From Deltaproteobacteria bacterium (GTDB lineage: Bacteria > Desulfobacterota > DSM-4660 > Desulfatiglandales > Desulfatiglandaceae), in contig JAFDKD010000297.1 of the NCBI GenBank assembly GCA_019307165.1, forward strand, positions 1 to 5,190: DNA of 5,190 bases, given 5' to 3'. Position 1 is the stretch's first letter. Each line of letters opens with the position of its first letter. Position numbers and translations under genes: made by a program. Positions 1-5,190 of the stretch are shown piece after piece. Under the pieces are notes generated by a model. The model was not told the DNA's origin and did no database searches. It saw only the letters and a program-made list of their open reading frames with translations.

Positions 1-565
1 TGAAACTGTATGCGTTGGAGAGAAACAGAAAGCTTAACGCAAAAGGGTTCGCTTTTTTCAGAATTGCTCCCCAGCCAAGAGAAGATGCACAAAAGTTACA
101 GTTATCGGCCCCTCCGGTGTAAATGTCGCAATAAGTACTGCCACCTTTGAGAAGCGGCGCCCCTTTTTTTTCAAGTCGATGTTCAACGCCGGCGGCTGAG
201 GATGGATCATACATCCGGAGAATTTGGCCGGAGCTTCGATCCATAAAGCTAAAAGCCGGGACAGCGCCTTTGACGCCATAGAATAGTTCGGCTTGAACAG
301 ACGGCGTGCTGGAAGGCAGACCGGAATAAAGCGTGTGCAGACCATAACCCTCGCGCCTGAGGAGTCTGTTAAGGAAAGGCATTTCGCCATGGTCAAGGGC
401 GCGGCCAAATTGTGTGTGGGAGAGACCGTCGATCTGGATTAAGACAAGACCGGGGGCCGTGGCTGTTTCCTTCGACTTGGGAAGGCGAAGCAAAGCGATC
501 AGCCACTCACTCCGGCTGACCCAGCGGCGTACCTTTCGTAGAAGCACTTCGAAACGGTAGATCAT
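1..565 (-). CDS. Alkaline-phosphatase-superfamily phosphodiesterase-like protein, N-terminal part (runs off window)
   Basis: The frame opens at ATG 565-563 and stays open for 188 codons to the window edge, so the C-terminus is missing. Residues 40-47 (LVLIQIDG) form the first strand of the alkaline phosphatase / nucleotide pyrophosphatase-phosphodiesterase fold, with D46 as the expected first metal ligand. Residues 61-72 (EMPFLNRLLRRE) match the 'MP.L..L...G' segment, and PSSTPS (84-89) places T87 where the family has its Thr/Ser nucleophile, followed by AELFYG. Such enzymes hydrolyse phosphate mono- or diesters using two metals. No signal peptide is visible: the first 35 residues are basic and amphipathic. 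A Cys trio (C146, C156, C159) follows a GGSTYCDIYTGGA segment. Residues 175-188 turn hydrophobic and may begin a membrane segment. The start shares ATGA with the stop of the upstream glycosyltransferase, so translation is probably coupled, and AAGGAA lies just before it. The fold is fairly sure; the substrate is unknown. Confidence 0.85.
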   Translation of the reverse strand, partial: MIYRFEVLLRKVRRWVSRSEWLIALLRLPKSKETATAPGLVLIQIDGLSHTQFGRALDHGEMPFLNRLLRREGYGLHTLYSGLPSSTPSVQAELFYGVKGAVPAFSFMDRSSGQILRMYDPSSAAGVEHRLEKKGAPLLKGGSTYCDIYTGGADNCNFCASSLGWGAILKKANPFALSFLFLSNAYSF

Positions 566-1851
566 GGTTTCCTTTTGCCTTCCAACACATCAATGTTCAA
601 TGCGGCGCCAGCCGCCCCGGCAAGACCCTTTATGACGGCCCACTCGGTCTTGATCTTGTGCAAAATAGTGGTCCAGGCGCTGTACTCTTTATGGCGGTCA
701 AAAAATTCCTTATCCAGCAGGTTTTTATAAAGAGTCAGGGCCTTATCTGCTGAGCGTCCCATGGAAAATTCTTCGGCGCTATTCCCGGCGTCCTGCTTGA
801 GTTGCTGCATTCGTTCGGAAGAGAGCGCGGCAACCCATTGCAAGGCCGACGAGAATTCCTCGATGGTCTCGGAATGCAGAAGTCTGCCGTTGCGGTGATC
901 CACCACAACCTCGCGAGCCCCGGGTGCATCCAGAGCTACCACGGGTACCCCGGCTGCCATGGCTTCGGTCAAGACCATGCCCTGTGTCTCACTTTTTGAG
1001 GCAAATGCGAATACATCCATAGCGCGATAACCGCTCGCAAGCAGGGGATGCTTGAGGACACCGGGGGTGTGAAGGCGATCGGCCATTCCTTCCCGGGAGA
1101 AAATCTCCCGGATTGTATTTTCCGATGGACCCCTGCCGACAACCAGAAAATGGGCCCGGTTTTCGGTCTTAAGAAATCCGGTGATCGCTTTGGCCAGGAA
1201 TTCAAGATTTTTTTCCGGAGCAAGCCGACCTACATGACCGACGACAAAGGCATTTTCGGGGATATCCATGGCCGCCCGAAAGCCCGCTCCGCTGCCTCGA
1301 TCGAATTTTTCCAGGTGAACCCCGGTGGGAACGACATCGATCCGAGCAACGACCCCGCGCCGGCGGAGCACCGAAGCGACGCTTTCACTCGGGGCAAATA
1401 CCTGATTGCAGAGATTGGCGTAGCCGGTCGAAAGCTGGATAACGAACCGCTTGAGCGCTTCTGAATTGCCTGGAACGTAGTGGGTGTATTGTTCGTACAT
1501 GGTGTGGTGAGTGAAGACAAGCGGAAGCTTATGGGGGATAGCCAACCGTAGCGCCGTTCCACCGATCAGGTAAGGATGATGGGAGTGAACGACGTCGGGG
1601 TTGAATTCCTTGATAGCCTCTGTGAGGTATCCCGGGGTCGATAACACAACCGAAAAATCGCTGCCGTTGAAGTTCTGGATGGCCGGGATGCGGATTACGT
1701 CCACCTCGTTCTCCGGCATGTTTTCGAACTCCGGGGCGACGACCAGCACCCGGTGGCCGCGCTTGCGATACTCGGCCGTGAAGGCTTCAAGCGAACGAGC
1801 CACCCCGCCTATGTGCGGGGTGAACGTATTGGTCATCATCAGAATGTTCAT
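562..1851 (-). CDS. GT4-family glycosyltransferase, diacylglycerol-glucosyltransferase-like
   Basis: This is a 429-residue GT-B fold, retaining glycosyltransferase that moves a sugar from a nucleotide donor to an acceptor, probably at the inner face of the cytoplasmic membrane. Visible landmarks are the N-terminal strand and glycine loop (MNILMMTNTF, then GGVARS at 15-20), HSHHP (89-93), VPTGV (174-178), the linker-domain opening GRLAPEKN (208-215) and the GT4 E-x7-E donor motif E288/E296 in SETQGMVLTEAMAAG. The segment HHTMYEQYTHY (115-125) closely resembles the 'HTMYEDYTHY' signature of bacterial 1,2-diacylglycerol 3-glucosyltransferases, which points to a lipid acceptor, though not conclusively. 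Residues about 382-429 are a C-terminal extension with an amphipathic helix and a small-residue hydrophobic patch. ATG 1851-1849 is preferred over an in-frame ATG ten codons upstream because GAGGAG sits 7 nt ahead and the ATGA overlaps the glycosidase stop. The 3' end overlaps the phosphodiesterase gene in the same way. Confidence 0.92.
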   Translation of the reverse strand: MNILMMTNTFTPHIGGVARSLEAFTAEYRKRGHRVLVVAPEFENMPENEVDVIRIPAIQNFNGSDFSVVLSTPGYLTEAIKEFNPDVVHSHHPYLIGGTALRLAIPHKLPLVFTHHTMYEQYTHYVPGNSEALKRFVIQLSTGYANLCNQVFAPSESVASVLRRRGVVARIDVVPTGVHLEKFDRGSGAGFRAAMDIPENAFVVGHVGRLAPEKNLEFLAKAITGFLKTENRAHFLVVGRGPSENTIREIFSREGMADRLHTPGVLKHPLLASGYRAMDVFAFASKSETQGMVLTEAMAAGVPVVALDAPGAREVVVDHRNGRLLHSETIEEFSSALQWVAALSSERMQQLKQDAGNSAEEFSMGRSADKALTLYKNLLDKEFFDRHKEYSAWTTILHKIKTEWAVIKGLAGAAGAALNIDVLEGKRKP

Positions 1852-4100
1852 AAGGCGTCTCCTCGGTTTAGCTCGATACAATTTTGATCAGGCCCGGCAA
1901 TAAAAGGGGCAAAACCGGGAACATGCACTTTAATGACAGGCGGTTCGGAGTGCCATGCCCCTTGCCAGGAGATAGCAATCTTATCCCTCTCTGGTTTAAT
2001 GGAAAGCCGGAGCGTGCCGAAGGAATTCGGCGCGGGGCCGAAGGAAAGAGTCGACTTGCCCCTAAGCCAGTTATGGGGAATCCCGGAAGCCAGGATCAAA
2101 GAATTTCCTTCTTCACGAATAAAACAATTCCTTATCATAAGCACCCACTCGGCGGCCGCCCAGACATGCTGGCCGTCACCCATACATCCGCCCCGGGTAC
2201 GGGGGTGAATCGCCTCGGGCCATTGACCCGTCGGCGAGGCCAGTTCCGCAACCGAGGTCATTAGATCAAAATAACGTGGATTGCCGGCCCGGAGCAAAAT
2301 CTGAGCTACATGCAGGGTCAGGTAAGCGTTAATCCCGGAATGGGTCATCTCCTGAAAGAACCCCCCATCAACAAAACAGTTGGTAAGGATAAAGTCGACC
2401 GTATCGAGCAAGCGGGTATCATCCGGCGGGAAAAGTCGGAGCGGATAGCCCGCGGCCAGGGACCCGATTGCTCCCGAATCAAGCCGCCGGTAAGGAGAGG
2501 CGGGCATTGCGGGCCGGCCAAGGCGCTTGGACACTTTGCTCATGCTGTGATCCAACGCAGCCGAGAACGCGTCTGCCTCGTCAAGGAATTCCTCTTTGGC
2601 TTTATTATCACCAATAGATCCGGCGAGATAGGCGGCAGCACGCAAACCGGAGACACCCCAAAAGTCGTCCCAGTAGTAGTAGTCATTGGGACCAAGATGC
2701 TCGGCACTGAAACCCGCGGGCAACAAACCCGAATGAAGAGAATTGTGATCGTCTGAGAGGCGTTTTTTAGAGATCCAGCGGGCGCCACGCCGAATGGATT
2801 TCCACCAATTGTCCTTGGGTGGACGGCCGGCAAGCTGGCAAAACCTGGATATGATCCATAGGGCCTCTCCATTGGAATCCCATTCCCCATCCTGGGAGCA
2901 AAAAAAACCAAAAGCATTCTGGCGGGCAGGGAAGCGGTCGAGTGCGCGCTCGGCGCGTTCAATGAAACCGGCACAAAGCAGGGCATGAATAATAAAGGCC
3001 GCGTCACGAAACCAGAATCGTTTGTAGGTAAAAGGACCTGGGTAGACGTCACCGGGCGAGTTGAGAACCAGAGTTCTTAAAGCCACGTCATACAGGAACT
3101 GAAAATATTCATCAGGAATATGGAGTTCACAACGGTTTCTCATGATTTCATGCCAGGATGCACTTGTGAGATGTGTTGTGGATTTGCCGCTCTCTAAGGG
3201 CACGCTCACGACAATGTCCCGGGGTTTATCAGGTTCGAGCTTGAAAAGCGCTGCCGCGGTGGCCATGCCCGCATCGCATTTGATATGGTTTTCCTCTGTG
3301 AGATCGCGAAAATGGAAATAGACATCCCCGGTGCGATAACGGGAAACATGATGCCGGTCGGCCGGAGCGCTGAATTCGACAGTACGACGTCCGTCGATGG
3401 CCCAAGTCGTCCGATCTGGTGAAAGTGCGACCTCGTAGATGAAGCTGACCCCTTCGGGATTGTAGGGCCGAAGCGCTACAATGGCCCAGGCTTTGGTGTC
3501 GGCGCAGGCTTTCAGTCTCATCCGGCAGGCCGGCGTGTCGGCTTCCAGTTGAACCTCCGCATGGGTGATTAAAGAAAGATTATCCTGATGCGTTTCGGTC
3601 TTAACGGCGAGGCTCTCGCCGAGATATAGCCGCTGGACGGACGATGCCGAGCGTGAAGGAAGCAAGAAACGTCCGTCTTCAGTCAGAATCCAGCCGTCGA
3701 GCGACCAGCCGTCGAAAAAGGGTGTGAGCAAACCCCGAGGATCGACGATGGGTAGTTCCGGATAGTCGGGCAATCCGATGGCCGTCCAGTTGCGATGCGT
3801 AAGATTGATGTGGGTGATGGAAAAAGCCCGGGGAACAAAAGCGTCATCTTTGGGATCGAATTGACGCTCTACCCAGTAGGGCCAGACCCAATCCAGGTTG
3901 TGCTGGAGGACCCGGCTGTTGATAAGACCCCGGGCATGCAGCACCACGCCGGCTCGCAGCAACTCAATTGGCTCGTGAACCTCAGAGGGTTGGGCGAATC
4001 GGCGGAGACGCGCCAGCAGGGCGATCGGGTCAAGAAACCCCTGAGCCCTGGCAACTCGGCGAACGATAAATTTCCAGGGAAACCATTTCAACCACATCAT
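1848..4100 (-). CDS. Predicted (alpha/alpha)6 six-hairpin glycoside hydrolase, specificity unknown
   Basis: This 750-residue protein has a beta-rich N-terminal region (about 50-315), a helical catalytic-type region (about 320-660) and a short beta C-terminal domain (about 665-735). The layout matches six-hairpin glycosidases (GH15, GH63, GH78 and amylo-alpha-1,6-glucosidase relatives). Motifs are WFRDAAF (363-369), DGEWDSNGEALW (404-415), YYYWDDFWGVSGL (474-486), GQWPEA (625-630) and GDGQHVWAAAEW (641-652). The tail motifs IPHNWL (674-679) and PAPNSFGTL (689-697) resemble the C-terminal beta domain of GH78-type enzymes. E411, E629, E651 and the D478/D479 pair are candidate catalytic acids, but I cannot assign them. 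No signal peptide is seen: the N-terminus is a short Trp/Arg-rich amphipathic stretch, so it is probably cytoplasmic or peripherally membrane-bound. It starts 22 bp after the VTT-domain gene and ends in an ATGA overlap with the glycosyltransferase, so it likely acts on the same glycan or glycolipid. The exact family is uncertain; a phosphorylase or non-catalytic homologue is possible. Confidence 0.78.
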   Translation of the reverse strand: MMWLKWFPWKFIVRRVARAQGFLDPIALLARLRRFAQPSEVHEPIELLRAGVVLHARGLINSRVLQHNLDWVWPYWVERQFDPKDDAFVPRAFSITHINLTHRNWTAIGLPDYPELPIVDPRGLLTPFFDGWSLDGWILTEDGRFLLPSRSASSVQRLYLGESLAVKTETHQDNLSLITHAEVQLEADTPACRMRLKACADTKAWAIVALRPYNPEGVSFIYEVALSPDRTTWAIDGRRTVEFSAPADRHHVSRYRTGDVYFHFRDLTEENHIKCDAGMATAAALFKLEPDKPRDIVVSVPLESGKSTTHLTSASWHEIMRNRCELHIPDEYFQFLYDVALRTLVLNSPGDVYPGPFTYKRFWFRDAAFIIHALLCAGFIERAERALDRFPARQNAFGFFCSQDGEWDSNGEALWIISRFCQLAGRPPKDNWWKSIRRGARWISKKRLSDDHNSLHSGLLPAGFSAEHLGPNDYYYWDDFWGVSGLRAAAYLAGSIGDNKAKEEFLDEADAFSAALDHSMSKVSKRLGRPAMPASPYRRLDSGAIGSLAAGYPLRLFPPDDTRLLDTVDFILTNCFVDGGFFQEMTHSGINAYLTLHVAQILLRAGNPRYFDLMTSVAELASPTGQWPEAIHPRTRGGCMGDGQHVWAAAEWVLMIRNCFIREEGNSLILASGIPHNWLRGKSTLSFGPAPNSFGTLRLSIKPERDKIAISWQGAWHSEPPVIKVHVPGFAPFIAGPDQNCIELNRGDAL
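1858..1864 (-). promoter_or_regulatory. Shine-Dalgarno that decides the glycosyltransferase start
   Basis: On the minus strand GAGGAGA lies inside the end of the glycosidase gene; GAGGAG is 7 nt before ATG 1851-1849. Together with the ATGA stop/start overlap at 1848-1851, it argues for this start rather than the in-frame ATG at 1881, and gives an N-terminus (MNILMMTNTF) that begins directly with the first Rossmann strand, as is normal for GT4 enzymes. Confidence 0.75.
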
Positions 4101-4103
4101 CGT

Positions 4104-4111
4104 TCACCTCT
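4104..4111 (-). promoter_or_regulatory. Shine-Dalgarno of the glycosidase gene
   Basis: On the minus strand AGAGGTGA lies in the 22-bp gap after the VTT-domain gene. It supports a start at the tandem ATGATG (4100-4095); the GAGG core is 6 nt from the first ATG and 9 nt from the second, so the first is slightly favoured and the choice changes the protein by one Met. Confidence 0.7.
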
Positions 4112-4122
4112 TCCAAAAATTT

Positions 4123-4845
4123 TCAAGGGTGTCCCTCCTTCGATTTACTGCTATCCAGAGCTTTCCGGGCCATAAAAGTGATATAAATGACCGCAACAAT
4201 TGCAATGATAACGCCGATGCCATAAATTGTCCATTCCAACTTAGATCTCGAAGCCGTGCGTGAACCGATCGTCGCGAGATCGGCGGCAAGAGAGCCTATA
4301 TATACATTGGTGATCGTAAATGGTATAATTCCGAAGAAAGCGCCTAAAATGAAATCCCGCAGGGAGATTTGCATAAGCCCGAACAAATAATTGGAGAGCT
4401 TAAACGGAAAAAACGGTACAAGGCGGGTAAGCAAAACAAACTTCCAGCCTGCTCTCTTAAATTCATCGTTAACAAGCTTCAACTTTGAATGGCCAAGGAA
4501 GAATCCTGTGGCCCTTTCGCCGAAGAGATACCGTGCAATCAAAAAAGCGATCGCGGCTCCTATCGTCGAACCGATAATTACATACAGCGAGCCTCTTAAA
4601 ATACCAAACATAAATCCGGCACCAAGGGTTAAAAAAACCCCCGGCAAGACAAGCACGACCACTAACATATCGATCAAGATGAACAGGAACGGAGCCCAGG
4701 CGCCAAGCCCCTCAAGCCATTCAAGAAAGCTTACCACGCTTTCCACGTGGAAGTTCCCTTGAAAATAAAAAAAGGCTCCGACAAGCGCCAAGAGCAATAC
4801 GATGCCGATTACGATGCGCCACTTTAAAGATAATCCCAGGACCAT
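4123..4845 (-). CDS. TVP38/TMEM64 family (VTT domain, DedA superfamily) inner-membrane protein
   Basis: This 240-residue polytopic membrane protein has the usual length for the TVP38/TMEM64 family. Hydrophobic segments lie at about 9-28, 49-82, 86-106, 134-145 with 163-186 (re-entrant and membrane parts), and 205-226, followed by a short charged cytoplasmic-type tail. Family hallmarks are VLPGVFLTLGAGFMFG (66-81), the glycine-rich helix running into AFLIARYLFG (100-109), RLVPFFPF (141-148), NYLFGL (152-157) and GIIPFT (172-177). Relatives in the wider DedA/VTT superfamily move lipids across membranes (undecaprenyl-phosphate translocases; eukaryotic TMEM41B/VMP1 scramblases), so a lipid or lipid-linked-sugar translocating role is plausible here but inferred. 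ATG 4845 is the only good start; its ribosome site (ATGGAAAA) is weak. It is the first gene of the proposed operon, preceded by a 188-bp gap with a palindromic element and followed after 22 bp by the glycosidase gene. Confidence 0.92.
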   Translation of the reverse strand: MVLGLSLKWRIVIGIVLLLALVGAFFYFQGNFHVESVVSFLEWLEGLGAWAPFLFILIDMLVVVLVLPGVFLTLGAGFMFGILRGSLYVIIGSTIGAAIAFLIARYLFGERATGFFLGHSKLKLVNDEFKRAGWKFVLLTRLVPFFPFKLSNYLFGLMQISLRDFILGAFFGIIPFTITNVYIGSLAADLATIGSRTASRSKLEWTIYGIGVIIAIVAVIYITFMARKALDSSKSKEGHP

Positions 4846-4912
4846 GGATTTTCCATCTCTTATGTGTTCTGTAGTTCAACTTCATTCATACCTAATAACC
4901 CAAAGGAACTAT

Positions 4913-5031
4913 CCCTAATTTGTAATAACTCAATATTCAGGGGCTGTATAAAAGGCTTACGCCTAAATTCCTTCTTTGGAGTTTACCCGTAAGGGTTTTA
5001 TCCCCGAGTTATTGAGCAGATACCCTAATTT
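4913..5031. repeat. 9-bp direct repeat pair flanking the palindrome
   Basis: CCCTAATTT occurs at 4913-4921 and again, identical, at 5023-5031. The palindrome sits almost centred between them, 7 bp from the left copy and 6 bp from the right copy. This is the geometry of a target-site duplication around a small inserted element of about 101 bp. A weaker third relative, CCTAATAAC, lies at 4891-4899, so the copies could instead be operator-like boxes or AT-rich coincidence. No transposase is present. Confidence 0.5.
4929..5016. repeat. 88-bp imperfect palindrome with nested mini-hairpins
   Basis: Arms at 4929-4971 and 4978-5016 pair around a 6-base loop (TTCTTT, 4972-4977). From outside in: CTCAATA (4929-4935) with TATTGAG (5010-5016), 7 bp; a 4x4 internal mismatch; GGGG (4940-4943) with CCCC (5002-5005); a 4-base CTGT bulge on the left; ATAAAA (4948-4953) with TTTTAT (4996-5001), 6 bp; then TAAATTCC (4964-4971) with GGAGTTTA (4978-4985), 8 pairs including one G-T. 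Between these last two stems, each arm carries its own small hairpin: AGGC-TTAC-GCCT (4953-4964) and ACCC-GTAA-GGGT (4985-4996). The layout resembles a cloverleaf or cruciform. No T-tract follows on either strand, so an ordinary intrinsic terminator is unlikely, although the structure could still slow or end transcription from the ABC permease gene. A MITE- or REP-like element is the other main option. Confidence 0.7.
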
Positions 5032-5033
5032 AT

Positions 5034-5190
5034 TCACTCGAACTGTCGACGGAAGCGCCACACTCCAAAACTGAATACTATGATTCCAAGCAACGTGATC
5101 CCCAGCAGTGAATCCCACAGAATATTGATCCCCGTCCCCTTGAGCAAAATGCCGTAGCTCATTTCAATGTAATAGTAAAGTGGTGACAGG
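5034..5190 (-). CDS. ABC-2 type transporter permease, C-terminal fragment (runs off window)
   Basis: The last 51 codons of a gene entering from beyond the window end at TGA 5036-5034. The peptide starts LSPLYYYIEMSYGILLKGTG and continues with one hydrophobic helix (about residues 24-42 of the fragment) and a basic end, VWRFRRQFE. This pattern is the usual end of ABC-2 family permeases: a 'P..Y.....RGI.LKG.G' loop before the last membrane helix, then a short cytoplasmic Arg/Lys-rich 'RFRR' tail. Such permeases work with an ATPase to export drugs, lipids or polysaccharides. The track shows no earlier part, so substrate and partner cannot be given. It is co-oriented with the downstream operon but separated by 188 bp with a palindrome, so it may be a separate transcription unit. 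Confidence 0.8.
   Translation of the reverse strand, partial: LSPLYYYIEMSYGILLKGTGINILWDSLLGITLLGIIVFSFGVWRFRRQFE

Noticed and set aside
164..171. Eight-base A run followed by G4 on the coding strand, a possible slippage site
   Set aside because: The zero frame continues with sensible family sequence on both sides and nothing downstream indicates a programmed shift; the same holds for the eight-base T run at 2900-2907 in the glycosidase gene.
58..408. A 116-codon minus-strand open frame near the left edge
   Set aside because: It is out of phase with the phosphatase-fold frame, which carries the metal Asp and nucleophile motifs and runs unbroken from 565 to the edge.
1048..1464. A 138-codon plus-strand open frame opposite the glycosyltransferase gene
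   Set aside because: It lies wholly antisense to a well-supported GT4 gene, shows no recognisable motif, and its composition is that of a complementary-strand shadow.
2310..2756. A 148-codon plus-strand open frame opposite the glycosidase gene
   Set aside because: Fully antisense to the glycosidase core motifs, with no family signature and no separate ribosome site.
2540..3052. A 170-codon minus-strand open frame in another phase within the glycosidase gene
   Set aside because: The overlapping phase encodes the conserved six-hairpin motifs; this one is rich in Pro, Thr and Arg without domain character.
4846..4912. Possible sigma-70 promoter for the operon
   Set aside because: I found TTG-type and TAT-type words but no pair with convincing 16-18 bp spacing, so no promoter is called; the operon could also be read through from the ABC permease gene.
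4929..5016. The palindrome as a Rho-independent terminator of the ABC permease gene
   Set aside because: The stem is interrupted and no run of T follows it in the direction of transcription, so a standard terminator is not supported.

Overview
The window is a compact bacterial stretch in which every supported gene lies on the minus strand, so transcription runs from high to low coordinates. Base composition is moderate (roughly half GC) and spacing is tight. There are no phage, plasmid, CRISPR or RNA genes. Gene style (ABC-2 permease, TVP38/TMEM64 protein, GT4 glycosyltransferase, six-hairpin glycosidase, alkaline-phosphatase-fold protein) suits a Gram-negative, perhaps a Desulfobacterota-like or related environmental lineage. 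That placement is an impression only, since there is no marker gene.

Layout in reading order (minus strand): (1) 5190-5034, the last 51 codons of an ABC-2 type transporter permease entering from outside the window. (2) 5033-4846, a 188-bp AT-rich gap holding an 88-bp imperfect palindrome (4929-5016) between two identical 9-bp direct repeats. (3) 4845-4123, a TVP38/TMEM64 (VTT/DedA superfamily) membrane protein. (4) 4100-1848, a 750-residue predicted (alpha/alpha)6 six-hairpin glycosidase of unknown specificity. (5) 1851-562, a GT4 glycosyltransferase resembling diacylglycerol glucosyltransferases. (6) 565-1, the N-terminal 188 codons of an alkaline-phosphatase-superfamily phosphodiesterase-like protein that leaves the window.

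Genes 3 to 6 look like one operon. The gap between genes 3 and 4 is 22 bp and contains the Shine-Dalgarno of gene 4. Genes 4/5 and 5/6 each share a 4-base ATGA stop/start overlap, which implies translational coupling and matched amounts. The combination of a lipid-translocase-like membrane protein, a lipid-type glycosyltransferase, a glycosidase without an export signal and a phosphodiesterase-like enzyme suggests a cassette that makes, trims or flips a glycolipid or envelope glycan. That is inference: no substrate can be read from the sequence.

The two items most worth a second look are the palindromic element upstream of the operon, which has MITE-like geometry, and the tightly coupled four-gene cassette itself. 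I see no clear proof of a wholly new system.
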